A DNA stretch of 64,000 bases from Metabacillus bambusae (GCF_017497975.1 NZ_JAGDEL010000003.1:310001-374000), one strand, 5' to 3'. Counted from the first letter of the stretch, positions 34,680 through 44,852 are shown. Notes: generated from the sequence alone by a model not told the origin. Program-made: numbers and translations.

Positions 34680-34982
34680 CGCTGTCAACCTCCATCATCT
34701 GTCGGAAAGTTACAATTAAAGTATTTACTCAATTAAGAGAAATATTACTGAATGATTTTCCCAAGAGTGATTATGTAATTGAGGATCTATGTTTTTACCA
34801 TCTAAATTTTGTTCTTCTTCATCCATTCCTGGTGTCTGTGCTTCTGGTGAAAGTGGTGCCATATCCATTTAGAAATTATAGGCTACTCTCTTTTACTTGG
34901 ACTGCTATCATGTAGCTTCAATATTTGTTATCCTTGTCGATATTTGAAGATAACGATTAAGAACCAACTAATTATACTAAGT

Positions 34983-35012
34983 ACCCCACTCTTACCTAGT
35001 GTAAAGTGGGGT
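34983..35012. terminator. Terminator-like hairpin after the phosphoesterase remnant
   Basis: ACCCCACT and AGTGGGGT form the stem, 6 bp beyond the remnant's stop codon. The gap 34680-34982 shows only short shadow frames. Confidence 0.65.
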
Positions 35013-35017
35013 TAAAT

Positions 35018-35343
35018 TCACGATATTTGATGTAAGGTAATTTCAGGACGACTACCAATTCGAATATTTACACCTGTCTGACCTAAGCCTTCAATAATGA
35101 ATGGTTTACCATTGTGATAGTGTAACCCTTTTACTATCTTCATTTGAACCAATTTTCCCATTTTGATTAAATGATATGGTTTAGGCCAATGAATTTGTCC
35201 ACCATGGAAATGTCCTGATAAAAGATAATCAAACTGGAAATCTTCCGGAAAACGCTTGAGTGACGATCAATGTATTCCAATCTTGTTAATAAGTAATATA
35301 AAGGATCGAGAACATTCCAAAATGAAAGAAAATAACTACGCAT
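35018..35343 (-). pseudogene. Metallophosphoesterase (YkoQ/YaeI-like) with large internal deletion
   Basis: The 5' end is normal: GGAGGTAAGCAAA, ATG 35343, then MRSYFLSFWNVLDPLYYLLT. After about 30 residues the sequence jumps, with a frame change, to DFQFDYLLSGHFHGGQIHWP, the C-terminal metal-binding motif GHxHGGQ, and runs to GSRPEITLHQIS and the stop. Most of the catalytic domain (first Asp-x-His, GNHD) is gone. Not functional. Confidence 0.8.
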
Positions 35344-35523
35344 TTTGCTTACCTCCTTAATTTCCAATTATATTTTGTCAATTTTATTTAGATATATATC
35401 TGGGAAAATAGAGGTAAGTGAATTGTTTTTTTGTAATGATATTTTATAGAGGAATGTTTAGGGGAGATTTAAAAAAATCACATCACATATTTAGCAAAAC
35501 TCTAAAAGAGGGTATTATTATCT

Positions 35524-36258
35524 TTATTTATGGCAAGTTATTGTTACTTTTAAAGGCAAATGATCAGAAGCTTTTGCTGATTTTATGATCACTTCTGCTT
35601 TAACAGCCTGTAATTCGGGACTGACAAATATATAATCTAGCCTTGCCCTAGGGCGAATGGATGGATAAGTCTGGCCTGTTCCTATACCAACAGTCTGCCA
35701 AGTATCTTGAACCTTTTCAGTTAATTTTCTCCATTGCCTTGATCCAGGCTTCATATTCCAATCACCCATGATAATCGTGGGATGCGGATACTTATGAAGT
35801 TGATTTAAAATATATTCTGTTTGCTTCCTATGAAGATAAGGACTTAGACTTAAATGAGTGACCATGATTTGATATAACTGTTCATTTATTTGAATTGTTG
35901 CGTCAAGTAACGACCTTCCTTCAACTAATCCGGTTATATAATTAAAAGAATGGCTCTTTTTTGTTACGATTGGGTATCGAGACAAAAGTGCATTCCCATA
36001 TTGCCGCATGAAGTTGCCAGAATTTTTAGACTTCAGAGAGAGAGACGGACTGAAAGTATGCTCAAAATTTAATTGTTTTGCAAGCCAACCAATCTGATTT
36101 TTATAGTGACTGCGCTTAGAAAAATGCTTATCAACCTCATTTAGACCGATGATATCAGCATCACTATCTTTAATTACTTGAGCTATTCTTTGAAGATCTA
36201 CTTGATTATCGATTCCTTTACCATGATGAATGTTAAACGTCATAACTTTAATTTCCAA
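35524..36258 (-). CDS. Endonuclease/exonuclease/phosphatase (EEP) family protein
   Basis: 244 aa. TTG start 7 nt after GGGGGAAG. Conserved EEP residues: MTFNIHHG, DIIGLNEVDKHF, THLSLSPYLHR, IIMGDWNMKPGSRQW, RLDYIFVS and SDHLPLKVTI. Such enzymes hydrolyse phosphodiesters in DNA, lipids or signalling molecules. No secretion signal is visible, so it is probably cytoplasmic. Single gene. Confidence 0.88.
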   Translation of the reverse strand: MEIKVMTFNIHHGKGIDNQVDLQRIAQVIKDSDADIIGLNEVDKHFSKRSHYKNQIGWLAKQLNFEHTFSPSLSLKSKNSGNFMRQYGNALLSRYPIVTKKSHSFNYITGLVEGRSLLDATIQINEQLYQIMVTHLSLSPYLHRKQTEYILNQLHKYPHPTIIMGDWNMKPGSRQWRKLTEKVQDTWQTVGIGTGQTYPSIRPRARLDYIFVSPELQAVKAEVIIKSAKASDHLPLKVTITCHK

Positions 36259-36385
36259 GAGACTTCCCCCTCTATTAAGGTTGTTAAAACTAAAGAGGTA
36301 TGTTATAAAAATAAGTTAATCAAAGTTCCAATATTAAATATCATCTTTCAGGGATTTCGGTTAAGTGAAGTTCGTGAACAAGACA

Positions 36386-36426
36386 CTTAAAAAGTCGATT
36401 CCCTATGTATAAAATCGACTTTTTAG
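36386..36426 (+). terminator. Strong hairpin terminator
   Basis: AAAAAGTCGAT (36389-36399) and ATCGACTTTTT (36414-36424) form an 11-bp stem. No plus-strand gene precedes it in 36259-36385, so it may insulate the EEP promoter or end a lost gene. 36427-36630 appears empty. Confidence 0.7.
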
Positions 36427-36630
36427 GTTGAATTTGTTTAGCGTACAAAACCACTTGAGAAAGCCTTAAGGTGTTTTAGTTGCCTTGAAGGCAATAAAGA
36501 ATTCGTTGTTAAGGTGAAGACGATGTTTACATGTCTTCAAATAAAAACCCTTATCACAAGCTTTTTTTCCTTAGTATAGATAAACGTCAAAATGTTAACG
36601 TGTCCTACTATCCTATTTTCCCCAATACTA

Positions 36631-38283
36631 TTATGCTTCTTTTACTTTATTACGAATAAAAAACTTGTTTGGAATCCCGCTAAAATGATTAACAACATTT
36701 GCTGATGTACAAGCAACAGAATGTTTGCTTACCTTCAAAGGTTCCGTTAAATGCGAACTGCAGAAACTATTTTTCTGAAGCTGTTCTATGGATACGCCCT
36801 TTTTGGTTAAAGCTTCATCAAATTCTTTTTGTGCAGCCTGTTTAGCCTTAAACAACATCATTTGTATTCTGCTATAAACATTAATTGCCCCATCTCCCGT
36901 CGTTTCAATAGGAAGAAAAATCGCTTCAGGGTGAATCTCAGTAATGAGTGACTGAACACCGTCGGAAACACCGGATGAAGGCATGCATCCGAATGGCTTT
37001 ACAGAAATGGTCATATTTACTTTCCGTTTCTTTACATTAAGGATAAGCTTGCCAACTTCCATATGTCCTTCACCACCCCTTAAGTGATTGTTATAATGTT
37101 TGTTGGCCACCCCAGCTATTTCATCCATATCAGGTAAGTGATATCCGCGCAGACCGATCGCTTTGGCATAAGCATGGAACATCCCACGGACGGTACGATC
37201 TGCTAATCCTAAGACTAGTAGTCGTTTTAAAGGATTTTTTCCTTTTAAACCCTTACTGCCGGAATCTGCTTCACGCAAATTCATCCGTTTACGAGTATCA
37301 TATTGCCCTTCCCAAATCAAAAATAAGATCCATGCCGTAACAGACTGCACTTCTACTTCAGCGCCCTCACTTTCCAAAAACTTTTGCAGCTGATAGTTTC
37401 CTTCTCCTTCTGTTGTCATCGCCCAGAACTCCCCGATAATGCTTACTTTTGGCTTTACTCTGGTTCTGTCGACTTTTACCATTTGCAGTTCTTTTCGACA
37501 TCGGTATAAAGCTGGTATAAGTTGCTTACGCTCGCAGAAAGCTTTGTATAAGTGCTGCTTGCAGCGTTCAAGTGCAGCATTGGTGGATCCCTCTTCTACT
37601 TCATAAGGACGGATGCGATAACCTAGTGCATTCAAAATATCTCCGATCAACACAGCCTTTAAAAATGTAAGGAAAAATGAACTATCTAATTTGAGCGCGG
37701 ACTCTTCACCTGTTGCCTGTTTTAAGCCACTCTGCTGCTGAAAGAGCAACACTCGAAACCCATCAAATCCGGCATCTCTGAGTGCCTTCCGATACTCAGT
37801 TACATAGGTACCAAAACGACAAGGTCCGCAGGAACCGCTCGTAATGAAAAGATACTTGCTCACAATTTCTTCCTTTGATTTGCCTTCAACATCGCGAAGA
37901 TAAGTAAGATATTTGATTAAATTCCCTACAGTAAAATACGTTGGATTACATTGGCCGCGATTTCCAAATTCCTTACCAAAGCGGAGAGACTCCGTATCAG
38001 GGCAATCCATTTGTTTTACAGTATATCCCAATCCTTGGAGCGCTCCCTCCATTAAGTAGTCATGGGCCATAGTAAGGCCGCCGAAAAGAATGGTTGTGGA
38101 ATCTTTGTCCTTTGCAAAAAATTGGCGGGGAACCGGATCAAACCATTGTGCTTTTGATTGTAGTCCCAATTCTGCTTCTTGTTCAACCTGATACCGGTTT
38201 AATTCTTCCTCAAAGTTACGAAGATAATTCGGCTGTTGGCTATCCTTGACAACATCGCGTTCTTTTGTTGTACGCACTTTCAA
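36631..38283 (-). CDS. 2-hydroxyacyl-CoA dehydratase-like (double-cubane cluster?) protein
   Basis: 550 aa. Conserved cysteine sites of the HgdB/DCCP-like family are seen in FGNRGQCNPTYFTVGNLI, FITSGSCGPCRFGTYVTEYR and KPFGCMPSSGVSDGV. The protein corresponds to COG3581-type partners of large activases. Members bind [4Fe-4S] or double-cubane clusters and reduce small or activated substrates after electron injection by the ATPase. It follows the activase by 17 bp, so the two are co-transcribed and presumably form the enzyme and its reductase. Substrate unknown. An aerobic-type Bacillaceae host makes a classic amino-acid fermentation role less likely. Confidence 0.8.
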   Translation of the reverse strand: MKVRTTKERDVVKDSQQPNYLRNFEEELNRYQVEQEAELGLQSKAQWFDPVPRQFFAKDKDSTTILFGGLTMAHDYLMEGALQGLGYTVKQMDCPDTESLRFGKEFGNRGQCNPTYFTVGNLIKYLTYLRDVEGKSKEEIVSKYLFITSGSCGPCRFGTYVTEYRKALRDAGFDGFRVLLFQQQSGLKQATGEESALKLDSSFFLTFLKAVLIGDILNALGYRIRPYEVEEGSTNAALERCKQHLYKAFCERKQLIPALYRCRKELQMVKVDRTRVKPKVSIIGEFWAMTTEGEGNYQLQKFLESEGAEVEVQSVTAWILFLIWEGQYDTRKRMNLREADSGSKGLKGKNPLKRLLVLGLADRTVRGMFHAYAKAIGLRGYHLPDMDEIAGVANKHYNNHLRGGEGHMEVGKLILNVKKRKVNMTISVKPFGCMPSSGVSDGVQSLITEIHPEAIFLPIETTGDGAINVYSRIQMMLFKAKQAAQKEFDEALTKKGVSIEQLQKNSFCSSHLTEPLKVSKHSVACTSANVVNHFSGIPNKFFIRNKVKEA

Positions 38284-38300
38284 ATCAGCTCCTTGTTGTA

Positions 38301-41300
38301 TTATTCAGATATCGCTTTTTTCTCTTGGTTCGGTTGACTTAGTAATTCACGGCGCTTTTGTTCGATAAGTTGCTGTAATTCCATCTTCCTCTGCGCTAAA
38401 TCCTGAAGCCGCTCCTCATGCAGTCCTAGACTATGGGCATAGGTTTTGACTCGGATCTTAATGGAACCGCTCGGCTTATTAGCATCAATATCATGAAGAG
38501 CAGAATAAGGAGTTCCGGCTGTAGAAATAATTGAGTCAATCAGCCCATAGGTAGGGGCATCATGGCCGCATTTAAAGTTTGAAAGATCCAATACCGCCAC
38601 ATTTTGATGCCTAGCTGCAAACTTAGCAGCCCAAACCTTCTGAACACTATTTGAACTAAAATTTTCCGGCCAAACATCGGTCACTTCCAAAGCATGATCC
38701 ACTCTCCCACTTTCTAAATCACCTTTGAAAAAGCGACGCAGCCAAGCTTCATCTTTCGGAATCGAGCGCATCGATAGAATCGGATAGCCTAACACCTGAA
38801 ACTCATCCAATACACTATGGTTAAGTCCTGGATCCGAATGATATGGACGTCCGATCATAAGAATGGCAATGCGATTTTCCTCTTCGACTTGCTCAAGGAT
38901 CATCCTTCCTTTTTCCTGCATTTCATGATCAAAAAGCTCCAAAGCCTTCCATGCTTCATCTGACGCAAAATTACTTTCGTCTTCTGTTATTTGTAAAAAA
39001 TCAGTAAACGCCTCATATAATTGTTTTTTCAGCATATTCTGTTCTGTAAACGTCACCGCCGGATCAAAATAAGTGATCCCTCTTTCCTTGAAAAAGTCTG
39101 TTTCTTTTGTAAAAGCTGCTTTAATGACATTCGGAGCCCCGGCAACAATCGGACAGCTGGTGGAATCCACCACATTCTGCAGATGAGTCGGAATATGGGT
39201 AATGCATGGGAACACGATCGCATTTAAAGCTTTGCGTTCTGAATGATGTTTGAACAATAAATTATGAATATGAGCTTGTGCTACTTTTGACGGGTAACAA
39301 GGATCGATGGAACCATACTTTCCACCCTCCTGCCACATTTCCTCACTCGTATCGTCACTGAATACGATATTCTTTTGGTCGATGCCCAGCGTTTCAAAAT
39401 AAGTTCGCCAAAAAGGGGCTGTAGACCAAATATTCAATACTTTTGGGATGCCGATACGCAGCTGTTTCCGCCGTTCCATCGCCTCTATAGAAGAACGTTC
39501 GAACGGACGAATAAATTTGCTTTTTCGTTTCCCAAAACTTAGCAAAGCAGTTTTGATTTTGACATCCTCAATCGTTTGATCTGACTCAGGCATGGGATCG
39601 GGATCGTAGAAATGTTTATACATTCGCCGGGATTCATAATCTACCAGGTTAGGGTATTGTTTTTTCAGCTTGTTGCGGTCTTGAGTCAACTGAATCATCG
39701 CTTCTTTGTTTTCCACCGTTCCCTTTTCACAGCTAAAACCTGAGATATAGCGAGCTGTTTCTCCATCAGGTGCAGTAGTATCGATAAAAGTACGGCTACA
39801 GTTATTCGGACAAAAGTTGCAGCGAGTTGATTCATCATTGCGGGATAAGTAACTTAAGCCGATCGCTGCATCAAGCCCAAGAAAAGTTGAGTATCCCCGT
39901 CGCTTTACTACACGAAGGGTTTCCATGGCAGCTCCAATTGCTCCGGCTTCACCCGTATGCGGATGGACATAAACTTGAGCATCCGGAACCCGCTCTTTAA
40001 TATAGTCAACTTGCGCTTTCACAGCAGCCAAATTATGCTGTGTCCCTCCTTGCAACACAAACTTGCGGCCAAGTTCCGCCATGCGAGGAATTTGCACCAC
40101 ATACTGCCATACATTTTTCGGCAGCACTAAGGCCAGTCCAGCCAACAACTCCTCCTTTGCATAGCCTTCCTTCTGGAAATTTACCCGGTCAGAATCAAGA
40201 AATACCGCACAGCCATAAGAGAATTTCGGACTCAGATCAGCTTTAAATGCGGTTTCAGCATACTCTTGAACAGGGATTCCAAATTGGTCAGCCATCGCCT
40301 GCAACAGCATTCCGTTTCCAGCTGAGCATTGGTTTGACAAGCGGAAGTTGCGGATATCCCCATTTTTCAGAAAAAGGACTTTTATGTCTTGACCGCCAAT
40401 GTCGCAAATAACGTCAATGTCCTCGAAAAAATGGACGGCACTCATCATATGTGCAACTGTTTCCACAATATTGACATCCGCTTTTAATGTCTTTTCTAAG
40501 ACATCTGCAGCATATCCAGTCGCCCCAAAGCCGATAATTTCAAGTCTGGCACCAGATGCTTGTACTTTTTCATAAATACGCCCAAGAAGCTCCTTCGTAT
40601 CTTGAATTGGATTCCCTTTAGAAAGCTGATATTCCTTAAGGAGAATCGTTCCATTTTCATCAACCACCACGGCCTTTGATGAAGTGGAACCTCCGTCAAG
40701 ACCAATTACTGCCTTAACTGTTTGTCCCGGTTCAAAGGAAGCTGGCTCAAATTTCGGGATACTGTACTGACGGCGAAATTCGTCTAATTCCTCTACGCTT
40801 TTTACTAATGGAGCACCTGCTTTTTCACCTAGCTTTGCCTTTCGGCCATGGGTAATAAATTGCTTCAATTCTTCTAACCCTTTGTAACGGCCAACTTCAT
40901 TCGGTTCATGAAGTCCATAAATAACAGCACCATATGCAGCATAGTACTGGGAATTTTCCGGAACAAAAATTAGTTCGTCAATCGGTATATCTTTCGGATA
41001 GTTGTATCCTCGCTGTTCCCACGATTCAGGAATTCGCTTGCGCCAACATTGCTGAAGAAAAGGCAAGTATGTATTAGGCCCGCCCAACAAGAGAACCTTA
41101 TGCCGCAATGTATTTCCACGGGTCAGTACAGAAAGGTTCTGCATAACAATAGCATCCGCCAAAGAACACATGACTTCTGAAGAAGGAATACTGCTTTTCA
41201 CGAGGTTCACGATATCCGTTTCTGCAAAAACACCGCATTTTGCTGCAACATGATGCAGTTTGGTGTCATCAAAAGCGAGCTTGGCTACTTCTGCTTCCGG

Positions 41301-41756
41301 CATACCTACCTTAATGATGCACTTATCAATCGTAGCACCAGTACCTGAGGCACATTTGTCATTCATAGAAGTAATGGCCTGCTTATCACCTGTCTCCGCG
41401 TTTTCTTTAAAAATAATGATCTTCGCATCTTGTCCTCCGAGTTCAATCACACTACCTACATCAGGATGCAATTGTTCAACTGACATCGTAACAGCATTCA
41501 CTTCCTGAACAAACTTGGCACCAATATGCTCGGCAATTGGACCGCCACCGGATCCCGTAATAAACACTCGAATCTTTTCTTTCGGTATTTCAAAAAATTC
41601 ATTTCCGATACGAACCAAAAATTCCAACACATTTTCAGCCTGTTTCGTATTGTGGCGCTGATAATCCGACCAAAGAATCTCTTTCGTATTCGGATCTACT
41701 ACGGTTGCTTTAACTGTGGTGGATCCAACATCAATCCCAATCATAATATTTTCCAC
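38301..41756 (-). CDS. Large acyl-CoA dehydratase activase: two ASKHA ATPase modules plus DUF2229 region
   Basis: 1151 aa. Module 1 (about 1-290) begins IGIDVGSTTVKATVVDPNTK with GGQDAKII and NDKCASGTGATIDKC. Module 2 (about 345-610) begins IGLDGGSTSSKAVVVDENGT with GGQDIKVL and SNQCSAGNGMLLQAM. Each has a conserved Cys able to hold the bridging [4Fe-4S] cluster. The C-terminal half (about 640-1100) has RCNFCPNNCSRTF and the DUF2229 block IGIPKVLNIWSTAPFW. It uses ATP to push electrons into a dehydratase-type partner. Two tandem ATPase modules replace the usual homodimer. The start ATG 41756 is followed 17 bp after its stop by the partner gene. Confidence 0.88.
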   Translation of the reverse strand: MENIMIGIDVGSTTVKATVVDPNTKEILWSDYQRHNTKQAENVLEFLVRIGNEFFEIPKEKIRVFITGSGGGPIAEHIGAKFVQEVNAVTMSVEQLHPDVGSVIELGGQDAKIIIFKENAETGDKQAITSMNDKCASGTGATIDKCIIKVGMPEAEVAKLAFDDTKLHHVAAKCGVFAETDIVNLVKSSIPSSEVMCSLADAIVMQNLSVLTRGNTLRHKVLLLGGPNTYLPFLQQCWRKRIPESWEQRGYNYPKDIPIDELIFVPENSQYYAAYGAVIYGLHEPNEVGRYKGLEELKQFITHGRKAKLGEKAGAPLVKSVEELDEFRRQYSIPKFEPASFEPGQTVKAVIGLDGGSTSSKAVVVDENGTILLKEYQLSKGNPIQDTKELLGRIYEKVQASGARLEIIGFGATGYAADVLEKTLKADVNIVETVAHMMSAVHFFEDIDVICDIGGQDIKVLFLKNGDIRNFRLSNQCSAGNGMLLQAMADQFGIPVQEYAETAFKADLSPKFSYGCAVFLDSDRVNFQKEGYAKEELLAGLALVLPKNVWQYVVQIPRMAELGRKFVLQGGTQHNLAAVKAQVDYIKERVPDAQVYVHPHTGEAGAIGAAMETLRVVKRRGYSTFLGLDAAIGLSYLSRNDESTRCNFCPNNCSRTFIDTTAPDGETARYISGFSCEKGTVENKEAMIQLTQDRNKLKKQYPNLVDYESRRMYKHFYDPDPMPESDQTIEDVKIKTALLSFGKRKSKFIRPFERSSIEAMERRKQLRIGIPKVLNIWSTAPFWRTYFETLGIDQKNIVFSDDTSEEMWQEGGKYGSIDPCYPSKVAQAHIHNLLFKHHSERKALNAIVFPCITHIPTHLQNVVDSTSCPIVAGAPNVIKAAFTKETDFFKERGITYFDPAVTFTEQNMLKKQLYEAFTDFLQITEDESNFASDEAWKALELFDHEMQEKGRMILEQVEEENRIAILMIGRPYHSDPGLNHSVLDEFQVLGYPILSMRSIPKDEAWLRRFFKGDLESGRVDHALEVTDVWPENFSSNSVQKVWAAKFAARHQNVAVLDLSNFKCGHDAPTYGLIDSIISTAGTPYSALHDIDANKPSGSIKIRVKTYAHSLGLHEERLQDLAQRKMELQQLIEQKRRELLSQPNQEKKAISE

Positions 41757-42289
41757 TTTAGCTTACCTCACATATATACAGTTTTTAGTTTAAATAGTAT
41801 ACTGACAAATTTTACACTGACCTTATATTTTCCATAATTCTAGATATTATTACCAATAAATATGAAAGTTCATGGATATTTTACTGCTTCAGATCATTTG
41901 GATTATTTTGCAACTTTATATAATATACCAATATCAAAGTTCTACTTAACTAGAATCCCAATTTGTTCTATACCATCTTTAAAGAAACCAAAATGGAAGG
42001 TAAAGTATGAATTACAGTGGCCGCCTCCCTAGGGATCGATTCCAGTTTATTTTAATCATTTGTAGATTCAGAGTATTTCTTTTTTGGTTTAAAAGTTTCC
42101 TTTTTAAAGTATATCTAACGAGAAACTTCCTCTTGATTATTCCAAATTATAAGCAGAAACACATTTATAGTTACAATGTCTAAAAATAGCAAAATAAAGA
42201 AATAGTAATAAAGATACTTCGAAAAAATCCAACAATAATTAGAATTTATTTTTAAAAATCACCTTTAGTTATAGGAGGAAAGTATCATT
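41757..42289. other. Divergent promoter region, no gene
   Basis: AT-rich sequence between the activase (minus) and the GMC pair (plus). I see no dyad, cre box or RNA structure strong enough to name. An AGTATAC-type box near 41800 could be a -10 for the activase. Confidence 0.4.
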
Positions 42290-43036
42290 ATGGATAAATT
42301 AGATGGAGATTCCCAATCCAATCAACCACATGGAGGACATTTTTTTGAACAAATAAAAAATATGATGACTAACCTGGTTTCTCCAGAACAATCCTCCTCA
42401 TCTGTATCCAAAGCGATCAATTTACCGTTCCAAATGAGCGAAACTGTAAGCATTCCTCATACAAAAGCTACATTTATGGCTTTTGCGGATGCAGTAATTC
42501 CCTCAACCTTAGGGGCATTGGATTTACGATTAGACGATTATATTGTTTGGACATTAGATCATTATGTATCTATCCAAGGAGAATGGGGAGTAAAAAATGG
42601 CCAGTTATCTTCTCAAACTGCGAAAATACTTGATATATCAGCTTATCAACTGATTGTTACCGGAAAAATGAAAATACCTCCTGATTTTTCTACTTATCCG
42701 GATGGAGGCCCATTTGCAGCTCTTTCCCCTGAGGATCGGTTTGAAGCGATCAGTTTATTAGATAACCTTCAAGTTGATATGGAAGTCCTCCCCTCTCCAT
42801 TTCAAAACAATGCTGGTTTGGTTAAGAATGTCGTAACTTCCCTCCATCAAATGGTTATGTTTGGCTATTATTCAGAATGGTTTTCGCTTGGATCAACACG
42901 ATTAGCTTACCCAGAGGATCACCGTCAGGAAAGACAACGATTTTTGTGGGAAAGACTGGATTATCCCGGTCCATCATTTGGCTACCGGGCAGTTCGAGGA
43001 TTTTTAGTTGATAAATTTTCAGAAGAAGGGAAATGA
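42290..43036 (+). CDS. Gluconate 2-dehydrogenase subunit 3-like protein
   Basis: 248 aa. ATG after GGAGGAAAG. The region TFMAFADAVIPSTLGALDLR and its alpha-helical surroundings resemble the small (gamma) subunit of FAD-dependent gluconate or glucose dehydrogenases. Unlike many of those, no Tat signal (RR motif) is visible at the N-terminus, which is acidic and Gln/Ser rich, so it is probably cytoplasmic. It ends 3 bp before the GMC gene and is coupled to it. Likely a chaperone or stabilising subunit. Confidence 0.8.
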   Translation: MDKLDGDSQSNQPHGGHFFEQIKNMMTNLVSPEQSSSSVSKAINLPFQMSETVSIPHTKATFMAFADAVIPSTLGALDLRLDDYIVWTLDHYVSIQGEWGVKNGQLSSQTAKILDISAYQLIVTGKMKIPPDFSTYPDGGPFAALSPEDRFEAISLLDNLQVDMEVLPSPFQNNAGLVKNVVTSLHQMVMFGYYSEWFSLGSTRLAYPEDHRQERQRFLWERLDYPGPSFGYRAVRGFLVDKFSEEGK

Positions 43037-43039
43037 ACA

Positions 43040-44749
43040 ATGAGTTTAGATGCGGACGTAATCATTATTGGTGCTGGTGGAGGTGGGGCAGTTGCAGCCA
43101 AGGAGTTGGGGGAATTAGGGATCAAAGTCATTATCCTTGAAGCAGGTCCTTGGTATGGGAATAAAAAATGGGACAATCCTAATCGAGAACGTGGATCTGT
43201 TAGTAGTTCCAGTGAAGCAGACTTGGATATTAACCTCTTACGGCAACAATATACAAAGAATGAACATACGATGAATTCTTATGAATTTGGTCGTTTACGA
43301 TGGGGACCTGCTGATCGCCGACGTCCACCGTGGTACCGGAATGTCCCTAAAAATGGGCTTATTTGGCAAGCCACTGGCGTAGGTGGGACAACACAACATT
43401 ACTGGGCAAACTCACCACGAGCTTATTCAATGGCAATTGATGATGTCTGGCCAATTTCTTACCGGGAGTTGATCCCCTATTATGAAAAGGTAGAAGATAT
43501 ATTGCCCGTTCGCCCTGCCCCTACCACTGCAAAAGAGGAATTGTTTTATTACGGAGCAAAAAAAGCCGGTTGGTCAATGCTGAATACTTTAAATCCAACT
43601 TCTCCTGGCTACCGTCCTAATCCAAATGCAATCCTACACCCAAATGAACGGCTGATGGATTCCGAGACCAGTTTGGAAGAAGTATCAAAATTGGAGGGAT
43701 GTACGCTTTGCGGTCATTGTATTAATGGTTGTCCACATGGACCATCGGTTGATAAAGTGGCTAAACGCCCGACCAACATAAGTTATATTCCTCTTGCCTT
43801 AAAAACCAAAAATGTAGAAGTTCGACCTAATACATATACAACCAAGATTTTAACGGAAAATCATCCGAAAGAAGGACTTCATGCAACTGGAGTTGAGTAT
43901 AGAGATACTTGGACAGGTGAGTCTGGAGAATTATATGCGAAAGTGATTGTTATGGCAGCAGGTTGTATAGAAAGCCCAAGACTCTGGCTAAACTCTGAAT
44001 TACCACAGAATTCGTGGGTTGGACGGGGATTAACACACCATTATTGGGATTGGGTAACAGGAGTATTTGAAGAAAAAGATCTTATGGGTATATTAGGACA
44101 ACCCAACGTGAATCCATTTGTTGGCCCTACATCAGGTGGACGATTAGATTATCCGGGATTAGGATGTATCCAACCATCTGGAGTCAGCCCAGGATTATTT
44201 GCCTCTTTAACCTTTGGGTTTACCGAAAGTGGCTATCATTTTACACAGAATGCATCTTCTTCAGAACCTTGGGATTTACAAGGACGAGTAGTAGGAAATG
44301 AGTTAAAAGAATGGATGTACAATTACAAAAATACATATAGCATATTGGTCCTTGCTGATGATCAGCCCCATAAAAGGAATGGTGTAACCATTGATCCTTT
44401 TGTAAAAGATGAACATGGACCAATTCCGGTAGTACGGTATACAGCTAGTAAGGAAGATAAACAAAAGAGAAACAAGTTAGTGAAAATTGCTGCCGATATT
44501 TTGCACAAAGGTGGGGCAAAGAAGATTATTCGCACAGATTGGCCATCTCACTTATTTGCCCATATTGAATCTACGATGCGCATGGGTTTTGTCGTGGATA
44601 GTAATTGTGAAGCTTATCAAGTTAAACGGCTTTTTATCGCTGACAATAGCGTTCATTTTAATGGGATTGGAGGACCCAATCCTACGTTGACCACTCAAGC
44701 GTTAGCTACACGAACAGCTGAAAAATTAGCAAATTTATATTTTAGTTGA
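43040..44749 (+). CDS. GMC-family FAD oxidoreductase with a ferredoxin-like cysteine cluster
   Basis: 569 aa. FAD motif DADVIIIGAGGGGAVAAKEL at residues 3-22, GMC substrate domain, and a C-terminal active-site motif VHFNGIGGPNPTLTTQALAT. Near residue 220 it contains GCTLCGHCINGCPHG, four cysteines spaced C-x2-C-x2-C-x3-C. Catalytic subunits of bacterial FAD-glucose/gluconate dehydrogenases carry a 3Fe-4S cluster ligated from a similar segment, so an Fe-S cluster is likely. No cytochrome c subunit follows, so the electron acceptor is unclear. Substrate is probably a sugar or alcohol. Confidence 0.88.
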   Translation: MSLDADVIIIGAGGGGAVAAKELGELGIKVIILEAGPWYGNKKWDNPNRERGSVSSSSEADLDINLLRQQYTKNEHTMNSYEFGRLRWGPADRRRPPWYRNVPKNGLIWQATGVGGTTQHYWANSPRAYSMAIDDVWPISYRELIPYYEKVEDILPVRPAPTTAKEELFYYGAKKAGWSMLNTLNPTSPGYRPNPNAILHPNERLMDSETSLEEVSKLEGCTLCGHCINGCPHGPSVDKVAKRPTNISYIPLALKTKNVEVRPNTYTTKILTENHPKEGLHATGVEYRDTWTGESGELYAKVIVMAAGCIESPRLWLNSELPQNSWVGRGLTHHYWDWVTGVFEEKDLMGILGQPNVNPFVGPTSGGRLDYPGLGCIQPSGVSPGLFASLTFGFTESGYHFTQNASSSEPWDLQGRVVGNELKEWMYNYKNTYSILVLADDQPHKRNGVTIDPFVKDEHGPIPVVRYTASKEDKQKRNKLVKIAADILHKGGAKKIIRTDWPSHLFAHIESTMRMGFVVDSNCEAYQVKRLFIADNSVHFNGIGGPNPTLTTQALATRTAEKLANLYFS

Positions 44750-44791
44750 ACCTTTTGAGATCTATACACTAGATTTTTCATTTCCTATAGA

Positions 44792-44827
44792 AGAAAAAGG
44801 CACTTTTATCGAAAAGTGTCTTTTTCT
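44792..44827 (+). terminator. Terminator of the GMC operon
   Basis: AAAAAGGCACTTTT pairs with AAAAGTGTCTTTTT around ATCG; one G-T pair. Confidence 0.85.
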
Positions 44828-44852
44828 AACATATAGATAAATCTTCATGGCA

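Noticed and set aside
34655-34915. Plus-strand frame of 86 codons before the TVP38 gene
   Set aside because: Starts inside the TVP38 gene on the opposite strand, no binding site, no domain.
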